Source: Actinomycetota bacterium
GTDB lineage: Bacteria; Actinomycetota; Acidimicrobiia; Acidimicrobiales; Ilumatobacteraceae
Assembly (NCBI GenBank): GCA_016870775.1
Contig: VGAK01000013.1
Location: forward strand, 1-51,915
Direction of reading: 5' to 3'
Length of the DNA: 51,915 nucleotides
Each line of letters starts with the position of its first letter. The first letter of the stretch is position 1. This document shows, piece by piece, positions 7,910 through 15,153 of the stretch. Position numbers and translations under genes: made by a program. The notes beneath the pieces are model-generated. The model ran no database searches and was not told where the DNA came from. It saw nothing but the letters and a program-made list of their open reading frames with translations.

Positions 7910-9400
7910 GTGGGCGTCGTTTCTAGGGCACGTGTTGCTGCGGTTGCCTGCACGATCTCCGTTGGTCTCACGGCTCTCCCGGTGGAGTCGGCGCCGCTCA
8001 CCCCCCCCTGGCACCTCGATCGCATCAATCAGCGGACGCTCCCGCTCGACAACAACACCGACCGTGGCGTGCTCTCGGGCGCGGGGATCGACATCTACGT
8101 CGTCGACACTGGGTTGCGCCTCGACCATGTCGAACTTTCCGGTCGGACGCTCGCGGGTATCGATGTGCCGACCCTGAGGGAGACCTCCGAGGTGGACCCA
8201 CCGGCGAGCGATTGCGACGGTCACGGGACCCATGTCTCGGGACTTGCCGCCGGGACCTCGGTGGGGGTGGCGACGGCTGCGCGCATCATCTCGGTGCGTG
8301 TCCTCGACTGCAACGGTGACGGCGAAGTTGACCAGGTGGTCGAGGCGCTCAAGTGGGTGCGCGCACATCACCGCGGCGGCCGGCTCGCGATCGCGAACTT
8401 GAGCCTCGGTGTCGACCTCGGTGACGACGGCACCGCCATCAAGGAGCAGGTCGAGGCGATGATCGACGAGGGGATCGTCGTGACGGTGGCCGCCGGCAAC
8501 GGTGATTCGAGCGGGCGCGGATTCGACGCATGCGAGATCGTGCCGGGCAATGTCGAGCGGGCGCTCACGGTGGGTGCCACGACGGTGGGTGATGCACCCG
8601 CGACGTACTCGAATTATGGCTCGTGCGTGGATCTCTGGGCCCCCGGTGGCGACCGCGCGAAAGCGATCGAGTCGCTCTGGAAGGACACCGCCGACGATTA
8701 CGGCCTCGACATCGGCACGTCCATGGCGTCGCCCCTCGTGGCCGGCTATGTCGCACAGCTGGCTGGTCAGCAGCCGGGCATCTGCCCCGACGCCGTCAAC
8801 GAGGCGGTGATCCTGCGTGCGACTGCGGGTGTGGTGACGGGCCTCGGGCCCACATCGGCGAACCGCATGCTGTTCCTTGATCCCGCTCCGGTCGCTCCGG
8901 GGCCGCCGGGTCGCGCCTCGCACGTGATGGTGACGCCCGACGCGAATTCGCTCGTCGTGAGTTGGGATCGGCCCTGTGACGGAGCATCACCGCTCACGAA
9001 AACCGTGGTGTCGGTGGTGCGTGACGGCAAGGTCGTGGCCCGTGAGACAGTGGCACCGGACAAGACCGCGGTGCGAGTGCGGGGTCTGCGCACCGGGGTC
9101 CGGTACCGGGTGGTCGTGAAGGCAGAGAATGCCCTCGGAGCGGGAATCGCAACCAAGCGACTCGCCTCGCCCGAGGTGCGCGGGTACCGGGCGGGCCAGA
9201 CGATCCCGGTCGCGGGGCTCGGCACCACCGACGGGGGGTTCGATCTGAAGTGGACGACGTCGGCGGGGACCAAGAAGGTGTGCCGCCTCCTGCCTGCACC
9301 GTCACGCCTCCAACTGTTGCGGTCGGGCACATGCCGGGTGGGTCTGCGCACCCTCTCGGGTCAGGACGCGGTTGTGCGCACCCTCCGCGTCAGTCCCTGA
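7910..9400 (+). CDS. Secreted subtilisin-family (S8) serine protease with C-terminal fibronectin III-like domain
   Basis: A 496-residue exported endopeptidase. Residues 1-28 are a signal peptide. The catalytic triad is visible as D66 (YVVDTG), H105 (DGHGTHVSG) and S271 (GTSMASP), with the oxyanion asparagine N197 in AAGN. There is little room for an I9 propeptide: only about 35 residues separate the signal peptide from the catalytic domain. Residues of about 327-415 (PGRASHVMVTP through ALGAG) look like a fibronectin type III domain, followed by about 80 residues ending in a Cys-containing beta-rich tail. The divergent neighbour is a large secreted protein, a possible substrate (inference only). 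Confidence 0.93.
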   Translation: MGVVSRARVAAVACTISVGLTALPVESAPLTPPWHLDRINQRTLPLDNNTDRGVLSGAGIDIYVVDTGLRLDHVELSGRTLAGIDVPTLRETSEVDPPASDCDGHGTHVSGLAAGTSVGVATAARIISVRVLDCNGDGEVDQVVEALKWVRAHHRGGRLAIANLSLGVDLGDDGTAIKEQVEAMIDEGIVVTVAAGNGDSSGRGFDACEIVPGNVERALTVGATTVGDAPATYSNYGSCVDLWAPGGDRAKAIESLWKDTADDYGLDIGTSMASPLVAGYVAQLAGQQPGICPDAVNEAVILRATAGVVTGLGPTSANRMLFLDPAPVAPGPPGRASHVMVTPDANSLVVSWDRPCDGASPLTKTVVSVVRDGKVVARETVAPDKTAVRVRGLRTGVRYRVVVKAENALGAGIATKRLASPEVRGYRAGQTIPVAGLGTTDGGFDLKWTTSAGTKKVCRLLPAPSRLQLLRSGTCRVGLRTLSGQDAVVRTLRVSP

Positions 9401-9411
9401 CGTCGTCGGCG

Positions 9412-9464
9412 CCGTCCACAGACACGGCCCCTCTTCCACACGGGTTCCCACAGATTTATCCACA
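9412..9464 (+). promoter_or_regulatory. Cluster of four DnaA-box-like sites, one perfect
   Basis: Four same-strand 9-mers end in CCACA: CCGTCCACA (9412-9420), TCTTCCACA (9432-9440), GTTCCCACA (9444-9452) and the perfect consensus TTATCCACA (9456-9464). The last three are spaced exactly 12 bp apart. They sit upstream of a candidate promoter for a small basic protein. No dnaA, dnaN or rpmH is nearby, so a regulatory or DnaA-titrating site is more likely than oriC. Confidence 0.5.
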
Positions 9465-9490
9465 TACTTCCTCAAACACGATTCCTTCTG

Positions 9491-9496
9491 TACGGT
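9491..9496 (+). promoter_or_regulatory. Putative -10 hexamer (TACGGT) for the small basic protein
   Basis: TACGGT resembles the -10 hexamers used elsewhere in this window. It lies 27 bp after the perfect DnaA box and 54 bp before ATG 9551, giving a leadered transcript of about 45-50 nt that includes a Shine-Dalgarno sequence. Confidence 0.35.
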
Positions 9497-9550
9497 CACC
9501 ACAAGGGAACCAGGACGGGACCCCAACGGGGCTCCGTGAAGGAGGCGGCG

Positions 9551-9868
9551 ATGAGCAAACGACATCGCGATGAGAGCCTCGCGCCGATCGCGCGCGCCGA
9601 ACTGAGGGCCCATGCCCACAACGAGCGACACCGCGTGCACAGCGAACTGCATCTCGTCACCGAGGCCATCAAGCACGGGCTGGAACCACTCGACGTCGAG
9701 GAACCCGGGCCGGAGTGGAAGGTCCAGCACCATCAACTATCGGGGCGTTCTCCGAGGCGCCAGAGGAGCGATCAGTACAAGCACTGGAAGGTCAAGGCGT
9801 GGAAGCGACGCTCAGCCGCACGCCGTCAGCGCGCGACTGTCTGGACCGAGTTGGCCAAGGGCGCCTGA
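9551..9868 (+). CDS. Hypothetical small, highly basic protein
   Basis: 105 residues, rich in Arg, His and Lys, with no signal peptide or membrane segment; I do not recognise a family. The N-terminal half is predicted helical (APIARAELRAHAHNERHRVH) and the C-terminal half has a basic aromatic stretch (YKHWKVKAWKRRSAARRQR) suited to nucleic acid binding. ATG 9551 has a strong AAGGAGG element 6 nt upstream, which argues for a real gene despite the lack of homology. It follows the DnaA-box-like cluster and ends before a hairpin. Confidence 0.6.
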   Translation: MSKRHRDESLAPIARAELRAHAHNERHRVHSELHLVTEAIKHGLEPLDVEEPGPEWKVQHHQLSGRSPRRQRSDQYKHWKVKAWKRRSAARRQRATVWTELAKGA

Positions 9869-9872
9869 GTCG

Positions 9873-9904
9873 CGGACCAGCCGGGATCGTTCCGACGGGG
9901 TCCG
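9873..9904. terminator. Bidirectional hairpin between convergent genes
   Basis: CGGACC (9873-9878) pairs with GGTCCG (9899-9904), with further inner pairing of CGGGA and TTCCG. It sits exactly between two convergent genes and has no T-tract. Confidence 0.45.
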
Positions 9905-10531
9905 TCAGGCGAGCCAATGCGTCGCGAACCATTCGCGACGTTCCTGCCACTCCTCGACCGTGATCGCGTAGCGGAGGTGGTCCTCCCAGATCCCGTCGAT
10001 CTCGAGGAATCGCTCGGCCAAACCCTCGGCCCGGATCGCGAGTTTGTCCATCACGCGACGCGAGTTCGTGTTGTGCGGGATGATGCAGATCTCGAGCCGG
10101 TGCAATTGGAGTTCCTCGAACGACCATTGGGCGAGCACGGCGACGGCCTCGGCCACGTACGCGCGCCCGGCGCGGGCCTCGTCGATCCAGTAGCCGATCG
10201 TGGCGGACTGGAAGGCGCCACGCACCACGTTGTTCAGGTTGATCTCACCGGAGAACGCGCCGTCGACGAAGATCCCGAACGCGAACTGGCTGCCCGCGTG
10301 CCGCTCCCGTTCGCGCGCGTTGCACCGTGCCGCGAACACGTCGCGGCTGGTCTCGGGATCGGGATGGTGGGGGAGCCGCATCGGCTCCCACCGGGTGAGC
10401 CATCGTCCGTTTCGCCTGCGCACCTCGCTCCACTGGTTGAAGTCCTGGGCAACGAGCGGTCGCAGCACGATTCGTCGCCCGTAGAGGCGCAGCCCCACGG
10501 TGCTGGGTCGGGCCGGGTGCGTCGATGTCAC
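9905..10531 (-). CDS. GNAT-family N-acetyltransferase (RimJ/RimL-like)
   Basis: A 208-residue acetyltransferase of the RimJ/RimL type, which transfers acetyl from acetyl-CoA to an N-terminal or side-chain amine, often on ribosomal proteins. Seen: the RIVLRPLVAQDF start, the GYWIDEARAGRAYVAEAV acetyl-CoA-binding region (the RxxGxA/G type is modified to RAGRAYV), and the C-terminal HRLEICIIPHNTNSRRVMDKL motif. The start GTG 10531 overlaps the ppx stop (GTGA), so it is translationally coupled to the upstream gene. The target is unknown. Confidence 0.87.
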   Translation of the reverse strand: MTSTHPARPSTVGLRLYGRRIVLRPLVAQDFNQWSEVRRRNGRWLTRWEPMRLPHHPDPETSRDVFAARCNARERERHAGSQFAFGIFVDGAFSGEINLNNVVRGAFQSATIGYWIDEARAGRAYVAEAVAVLAQWSFEELQLHRLEICIIPHNTNSRRVMDKLAIRAEGLAERFLEIDGIWEDHLRYAITVEEWQERREWFATHWLA

Positions 10532-11442
10532 GGCCCCAGTCTCCCACGGCGCACGGCGCCGTCAGGCAGGCCTCGTGTGGACACCGTGATCGAGTCCAAA
10601 CGCAGCCGGCGCATGGTGGCCACGAGGATGCAGCAACCGGCCACGATGATGTCGGCCCTCGATGCCGGCAGACCCGGGTTGAGTGACCGGTCGGCGAGCG
10701 ACTCGGTGGCGAGGGTGCGGAACACGTCCTCGGCGGCGCTCCGGGTGAGTTCCATCCCGTGGAGCACCGACTCGTCGAAGTCGGGCAAGCCGAGTTCCAC
10801 GGCCGCGATCGTCACGATGCTCCCGGCGACACCGACCACGCGCCCCGGCGAGGCCAGAGCGGGCATCGAGCGACCGAGCTCCTCGAGATCGTCGGCGACG
10901 GCACCGATCAGGTTGGTGAGATCCTCGGGCCGCGGTGGATCCGAGTCGAAGTGGGCCTCGGTGGACAGCACCGCACCGAACGGGATGCTGGCCCACTGCT
11001 CGGCCTCGCGCACCCCGACGCTGTACTCGGTGCTGCCACCACCGATGTCGACCACCAATGTCGGGAGGTCGAGTGCCCCGAGTCCCGACAGCGCACCCGC
11101 GAAGGAGAGTCGTGCCTCGTCGCGTTCGGAGAGGACCTCGAGGGAGAGTCCCGTGCTGGCGACCCCGCGCGCGAGGTCATCGGTGTTGCCCGCGCGCCGA
11201 CAGGCCGCGGTGCCCACGACCGTGATCGTGCCCGCACCGAACTCGCGCGCGGTGCGCGCGTGCGCCTCGATCGCAGAGATCGTGCGCTCGATTCCCGGAT
11301 CGCCGAGTCGACCCGTCGCGGTGAGTCCCTCGCCGAGCCTCGTCGAGGCGTATCGCCGTGCGAGGATGCGGTCGTGCGCGTCGACAACCAGCAGGTTCGT
11401 CGAGTTCGTGCCGACGTCGATGGCCGCAATGGCGCCGCTCAT
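10528..11442 (-). CDS. ppx: Ppx/GppA exopolyphosphatase-type phosphatase
   Basis: A 304-residue ASKHA-fold enzyme that hydrolyses polyphosphate and/or pppGpp. The P-loop-like AAIDVGTNSTNLLV motif at the N-terminus, the central VVDIGGGSTEYSVG motif and a late GVAGSIVTIAAVEL segment are characteristic. It is the short two-domain form without an HD domain, as in mycobacterial Ppx1/Ppx2. ATG 11442 is preferred over the longer frame because GGGGAG lies 2-6 nt before it and the protein then starts right at the fold. The start overlaps the DUF501 stop codon (TGATG), as in the eno-ftsB-DUF501-ppx string of actinobacteria. Confidence 0.92.
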   Translation of the reverse strand: MSGAIAAIDVGTNSTNLLVVDAHDRILARRYASTRLGEGLTATGRLGDPGIERTISAIEAHARTAREFGAGTITVVGTAACRRAGNTDDLARGVASTGLSLEVLSERDEARLSFAGALSGLGALDLPTLVVDIGGGSTEYSVGVREAEQWASIPFGAVLSTEAHFDSDPPRPEDLTNLIGAVADDLEELGRSMPALASPGRVVGVAGSIVTIAAVELGLPDFDESVLHGMELTRSAAEDVFRTLATESLADRSLNPGLPASRADIIVAGCCILVATMRRLRLDSITVSTRGLPDGAVRRGRLGP

Positions 11443-11912
11443 CACTCCCCGGCCATCGCCAGACGCGCATGCACCCATGCGCCCACGGCATCGTCACCGC
11501 CGGCGAGGTGGTGCGCATAATGAGCGTGCAGGCACTTGACACCCCGCCGGGTGCCGCCGACTCCGCCCGACGGTCGATGACCGTCGTGGGACGGCGGCAC
11601 CAGCGCGTCGCGCAGGGCGGCGTACCGCGCGTGAATCTCGTCGATCACCTCGAGTCCGACCTCGCGCTCGGCGGCATCGACTCCGCCCCCGGCCTCGAGC
11701 CGCCCGACGGCTGCGACCGCGTCGGAGCCCACCAACCAGTACAGCGTCGGCATCGGGGTGCCGTCGGCGAGCAGTGGAGCGTTGCGCAGGACCATCGGCT
11801 CGCCGTCGGCATCGCGCACCACCACCTGGAACTCGCCCATCGGTTGGCGGCCGATGAGGCGCACCACCTGCTCGCGGTCGGCATCCGTGGCGGGGTGACC
11901 GTCGAGCATCAT
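11442..11912 (-). CDS. DUF501 family protein
   Basis: A 156-residue protein of unknown function. The family hallmark at the C-terminal end, GVKCLHAHYAHHLAGG, is present and suggests a Cys/His metal site; the middle has the QVVVRDADGEPMVLRNAPLL-type segment. Two adjacent ATGs (11912, 11909) are possible starts. The upstream coxG stop codon TAG forms the first half of a TAGGTT hexamer that could be a -10 element. In mycobacteria this gene lies directly between the ftsB-like gene and ppx; here the molybdenum cluster lies on its upstream side. Confidence 0.88.
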   Translation of the reverse strand: MMLDGHPATDADREQVVRLIGRQPMGEFQVVVRDADGEPMVLRNAPLLADGTPMPTLYWLVGSDAVAAVGRLEAGGGVDAAEREVGLEVIDEIHARYAALRDALVPPSHDGHRPSGGVGGTRRGVKCLHAHYAHHLAGGDDAVGAWVHARLAMAGE

Positions 11913-11932
11913 CACACGTGTCGCCGTGGAAC

Positions 11933-12598
11933 CTAGAAGACGAGGAATGCGGCCACCACGATCGCGACCGCCACCACCACGGCGGGCAGTGCCAACTTGG
12001 CGATGGTGCCCCCGGCAGTGGAGAGGAGGTTGATCGGGGCGGCCTCGGGAGCATCGATGGTGCGCACGCCGGTGGGTTGCCCAGCCGGGGGTGGCGGGCT
12101 TGTTCCCGGTTCGACGGCGGCATCGGCGGCGGGTGCGGGAGACGCGGGCTGGGTGGCGATCAGTGAGTTGAGGTTCTCGACGAACTGGGCGAGGAGCTTG
12201 TCGCTGATGTCCTTCATCGCACCGCGACCGAACTGGGCGACCTTGCCGGTGATGGTGAGGTCGGTGGTGACGTCGCACTTGGTCTGGGTCGCCGACAGCG
12301 ATGTCATCTGGGCAGTGATGAGAGCCGATGCGTTGCCCTTGCCACCAGTGTCGCGACCCTCGCCCTTGAGCACGGCGCGATGGTTCGCATCGTCGCGCTC
12401 CATGAACTGGGCCTGCCCCTTGAACTGGGCCTGGATCGGGCCGACCTTGACCTTCACGATGCCGCGGTAGGTGTCACCCTCGATCTCTTGGAGTTGGGCA
12501 CCCGGCAAGCACGGCGCGATGCGCTCGACATCGGTCAGGATCCGCCAGGCATCGCTGACGGGAACCGGGACGATGAAGGTGTGGTTCAGTGCTTCCAT
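11933..12598 (-). CDS. coxG: CoxG-like carbon monoxide dehydrogenase subunit G (SRPBCC fold) with C-terminal membrane anchor
   Basis: 221 residues. Residues 1-150 match the CoxG/SRPBCC lipid-binding fold (NHTFIVPVPVSDAWRILTDVERIAPCLPGAQL, then the GKVAQFGRGAMKDISDKLL motif). A Pro/Ala-rich linker leads to a C-terminal hydrophobic segment (LALPAVVVAVAIVVAAFLVF) that would anchor it in the membrane. CoxG recruits CO dehydrogenase to the membrane in Afipia carboxidovorans; here it likely serves the molybdenum hydroxylase encoded at 20.8-24.4 kb (inference). The start ATG 12598 has GGAGG upstream at longer than usual spacing and overlaps the 3' end of the mocA-like gene by 13 bp. Confidence 0.9.
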   Translation of the reverse strand: MEALNHTFIVPVPVSDAWRILTDVERIAPCLPGAQLQEIEGDTYRGIVKVKVGPIQAQFKGQAQFMERDDANHRAVLKGEGRDTGGKGNASALITAQMTSLSATQTKCDVTTDLTITGKVAQFGRGAMKDISDKLLAQFVENLNSLIATQPASPAPAADAAVEPGTSPPPPAGQPTGVRTIDAPEAAPINLLSTAGGTIAKLALPAVVVAVAIVVAAFLVF

Positions 12599-13197
12599 GC
12601 CGTGAGGTCCTCCAGCGTGTCGATGTCGCGGTCGCTGCCCCGTGCGGGGATTTCTGCGACCCATTCGGGGTGTCGGGACACAAGGTTACGGGCACCGGTA
12701 TCGGGGTCGTCCATCTCGGTCTCAATTGCATCCCAGGTGATCGGGCCCAGCGCCACGGGGTTTCCGCGACGACCTCCGTAGGTGGCAACTGCCACGGGGG
12801 AGACCGACATCGCGAGATCGGCCCACGTCGAGGGTTCCACGAACGGCTGGTCACCCAGGCCCACGACGAGTCGCGAGCAGCCCGCCCCACGCGCGAGCGA
12901 GACCGCGAGAAGGAGAGAGGACCTCATCCCGGTGGACCACCCCGCATTGTGTGCGATCACGAGACCGTCGCCCCTGAGAGGAGCCAAGGCATCGGCGAGA
13001 GGCACGGCCCCCTCGACCACGACAACAGGACCGGCGACGGTGCCAGTGACCATGGCCCGCGCCGCGGCCAGCACCACCGGCTCAGAGCCCCGCTCTGTCT
13101 CGATCGAGGTGAGCAACTTGTGCACGGGCCCCAGGAACCTCTTTCCGGCGCCGGCGGCGAGGAGCACGCACATCGTCGGGGTGTTCGCCGGGGACAT
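12586..13197 (-). CDS. mocA: MocA/MobA-like molybdopterin cytidylyltransferase family protein
   Basis: A 203-residue nucleotidyltransferase. The N-terminal VLLAAGAGKRF motif with a KLL segment, the DQPFV metal motif and the GRRGNPVALG segment match MocA/MobA-type enzymes. MocA adds CMP to molybdopterin to make the MCD cofactor used by xanthine oxidase-family enzymes. That fits its place next to coxG and the molybdenum hydroxylase genes. The start is uncertain: ATG 13197, TTG 13203 and ATG 13173 are in frame, and GGAG abuts ATG 13197 too closely. The 5' end is only 19 bp from the divergent NlpC/P60 gene. Confidence 0.85.
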   Translation of the reverse strand: MSPANTPTMCVLLAAGAGKRFLGPVHKLLTSIETERGSEPVVLAAARAMVTGTVAGPVVVVEGAVPLADALAPLRGDGLVIAHNAGWSTGMRSSLLLAVSLARGAGCSRLVVGLGDQPFVEPSTWADLAMSVSPVAVATYGGRRGNPVALGPITWDAIETEMDDPDTGARNLVSRHPEWVAEIPARGSDRDIDTLEDLTAWKH

Positions 13198-13203
13198 CTC
13201 CAA

Positions 13204-13209
13204 TAGCCT
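13204..13209 (+). promoter_or_regulatory. Putative -10 hexamer (TAGCCT) for the NlpC/P60 gene
   Basis: TAGCCT ends 7 nt before ATG 13217 with no Shine-Dalgarno sequence. It lies in the 19-bp divergent spacer beside the mocA-like start. Confidence 0.4.
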
Positions 13210-13216
13210 GCCTGAA

Positions 13217-13945
13217 ATGTCTGGAGCGAGGGGATTCGTGCGCGCCACGGGCGTGGCGTGCCTGCTTGCGGTTCTCGTCATTCCCGCGCACGGCTCGGCG
13301 ACCGGATCCGATGGGGTGCTGTCGGGATCGGCCCAGCCGCCCACGGACACGGCCACGAAGGTGGCACCCCGCTCGGGCAGGGCCCCGGGTGCGCGGTTCA
13401 TGGAACGACCAGCGATCGTGCACAACTCCGTGGCCGCTCTGTCGATCCTGTTCGTCACCGCCGATGTCAGGACTCCGTCGTATCTGAGGTTGCGCAAGAT
13501 GGTGTCCGACGATGTCGCGGTGCGCATGGATCTCGATCCTGTCGAGCTCGATGCCGCGTGGTCGAAGTCCCCGCGCGACCACCAGATCGCCGTGCTCGCC
13601 GCGATGACCCAGATCGGTGTGCGTTACGCGGAGGGGACCGAGTCGTCGTACGTGCAGATGGACTGCTCGGGTCTGTTGTGGTTCGCGTGGCGTGCTTCCG
13701 GTCTGGACATGCCCCGCCAGGCACTGTCGCAGATCGACCCGCGCATGCGCATCGAGCGCAAGGATGCCCTCGCAGGTGACGTCGTGGGGTACGGGACCCA
13801 CGTGCACATCTACCTCGGCGTCGATGTCGCGATGATCCACGCGCCGTTCAGCGGCAAGGCGGTGCGGCTCAAGCACATGTCGGAGTCCCAGCTCGCCAGG
13901 TCAATGTGGGCGAACCCCTCCAACATCGCCACGTACCGCCTCTGA
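13217..13945 (+). CDS. Secreted NlpC/P60-family cell-wall hydrolase
   Basis: A 242-residue exported protein. Residues 1-28 form a signal peptide (TGVACLLAVLVIPAHGSA). The NlpC/P60 cysteine-peptidase core is at about 128-210: C150 in MDCSGLLWFAW and the histidine region GTHVHIYLG (H195 best fits the catalytic histidine). Such enzymes cut peptidoglycan stem peptides. The region 45-125 has no recognised domain. It is transcribed against its neighbours inside the molybdenum cluster, so a role in that pathway is doubtful. A strong hairpin follows the gene. Confidence 0.87.
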   Translation: MSGARGFVRATGVACLLAVLVIPAHGSATGSDGVLSGSAQPPTDTATKVAPRSGRAPGARFMERPAIVHNSVAALSILFVTADVRTPSYLRLRKMVSDDVAVRMDLDPVELDAAWSKSPRDHQIAVLAAMTQIGVRYAEGTESSYVQMDCSGLLWFAWRASGLDMPRQALSQIDPRMRIERKDALAGDVVGYGTHVHIYLGVDVAMIHAPFSGKAVRLKHMSESQLARSMWANPSNIATYRL

Positions 13946-13958
13946 GGTCGGCGGCACT

Positions 13959-13992
13959 CCGGTCGGTGCCGGGGTCGTGGTGCCCCGACCGG
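13959..13992. terminator. Bidirectional hairpin between convergent genes
   Basis: CCGGTCGG (13959-13966) pairs perfectly with CCGACCGG (13985-13992). A second, alternative pairing GGGG/CCCC lies inside. It sits between the convergent NlpC/P60 and XdhC genes, with no T-tract. Confidence 0.55.
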
Positions 13993-13997
13993 GGTCG

Positions 13998-14798
13998 TCA
14001 GTGAATCGGACCGTCGCTCGCGGCCAAGGGTGCCGCGTTTCGCCTGGTGCGCACCGCGATGATCTCGGCCACGATCGAGATCGCGGTTTCCTCGGGGGTG
14101 CGCCCTCCGAGATCCAGCCCGATCGGTGAGTGGAGCCGGGCGAGATCTGCCGCCGACGAGATTCCCACCTCGGCGAGTCGCTCGAGCCTCTTGGTGTGGG
14201 TCTTGCGGCTGCCCATCACGCCGATGTAGCCGACCCTTGTCGCGAGTGCCCCCTCGATCGCGGGCACATCGAACTTCGGGTCGTGGGTGAGGATGCACAC
14301 AGCGTCACGCGCACCGAGCCGACCTCCGTGGTCGGTGAACTGGGGACCGGGCCAGGTCACCTTGACCTCGTCGGCCATCGGGAAACGGCGCTTGGTCGCG
14401 AACACCTCGCGCGCGTCACACACCGTCACCTTGTACCCGAGGACCTTGGCCACCCGCGCGAGAGCGGCGGTGAAGTCGACGGCACCGAAGATCCACATCT
14501 GCGGCGGGGGAGCGAAACTCTCCACGAACACCTCGACTGTCTCGGCGTCGGCGAGATCCTCGGGTGTCGTCTGGCCGTTCGGTCCATAGTGGCGCACTCC
14601 GGTGCGACCCGCTTCGAGCTCCCCGATCGCATCGCGCGAGGCCACGCGGTCGAGGTCTGGATCACCGAGGGATCCGTCCAGCGTCCCGGAGGGATCCACC
14701 AGCATCACGCGCCCCGTCCCGGGTCCGCGAACCACGGTGAGCAACGACATCGGTTGGTCGTCGCGCACGAGTGCGGAGAATTTCTCGTAGACACTCAT
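13998..14798 (-). CDS. xdhC: XdhC/CoxI-family protein with C-terminal Rossmann domain
   Basis: 266 residues. XdhC-type proteins bind and deliver mature molybdenum cofactor to xanthine dehydrogenase-family enzymes. The N-terminal part has a short XdhC-like domain, and the C-terminal Rossmann domain shows WIFGAVDFTAALARVAKVLGYKVTVCDAR, a TWPGPQF segment and the conserved GYIGVMGSRKTHTKRLERL motif. The first motif lacks the usual GxGxxG glycine pattern (GAVDF instead). The gene lies 36 bp downstream of a second, short XdhC gene and belongs to the coxD-coxE-xdhC transcription unit. Confidence 0.9.
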   Translation of the reverse strand: MSVYEKFSALVRDDQPMSLLTVVRGPGTGRVMLVDPSGTLDGSLGDPDLDRVASRDAIGELEAGRTGVRHYGPNGQTTPEDLADAETVEVFVESFAPPPQMWIFGAVDFTAALARVAKVLGYKVTVCDAREVFATKRRFPMADEVKVTWPGPQFTDHGGRLGARDAVCILTHDPKFDVPAIEGALATRVGYIGVMGSRKTHTKRLERLAEVGISSAADLARLHSPIGLDLGGRTPEETAISIVAEIIAVRTRRNAAPLAASDGPIH

Positions 14799-14834
14799 GC
14801 GGTCACCGCGACTCGTCCCCCCGGCGCATGCCCT

Positions 14835-15152
14835 TCACCACTCGAGCGGCTGGATGAACAGGTGCACGGTACCGCCGCACGTCAGCCCGACCGCAAAAGC
14901 TTCGTCATCGGAGTAGCCGAACGTGACGATACGGCTCTCGGCCTCGCCGCGCAGGATCGCGAGGGCCTCGGACACGACGGCACCCTCGACACACCCGCCG
15001 CTGACCGAGCCGGCGACCTCGCCGTCCTCGCTGACGGCCATCGCGGCCCCCGGTTCGCGGGGTCCGGAGCCGTTCGTGTCGACCACTCGCGCGACGGCCA
15101 CCCTCTTGCCCGCCGAGTGCCATCTGTCGATGTCGTCGAGAATCTCGCGCAC
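14835..15152 (-). CDS. XdhC/CoxI N-terminal-domain protein (short form)
   Basis: 105 residues containing only the XdhC_CoxI domain: REILDDIDRWHSAGKRVAVARVVDTNGSGPREPGA at the start and the diagnostic SGGCVEGAVV motif in the middle, with a conserved cysteine. In many organisms this domain is fused to the Rossmann part; here the short form sits beside a longer XdhC, probably forming one cofactor-insertion complex (inference). The start GTG 15152 is one base past the coxE stop. Confidence 0.9.
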   Translation of the reverse strand: MREILDDIDRWHSAGKRVAVARVVDTNGSGPREPGAAMAVSEDGEVAGSVSGGCVEGAVVSEALAILRGEAESRIVTFGYSDDEAFAVGLTCGGTVHLFIQPLEW

Positions 15153-15153
15153 G

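Noticed and set aside
9412-9464. Replication origin
   Set aside because: Only one box is perfect, the region is about 150 bp, and dnaA, dnaN, rpmH or an AT-rich unwinding element are not present.
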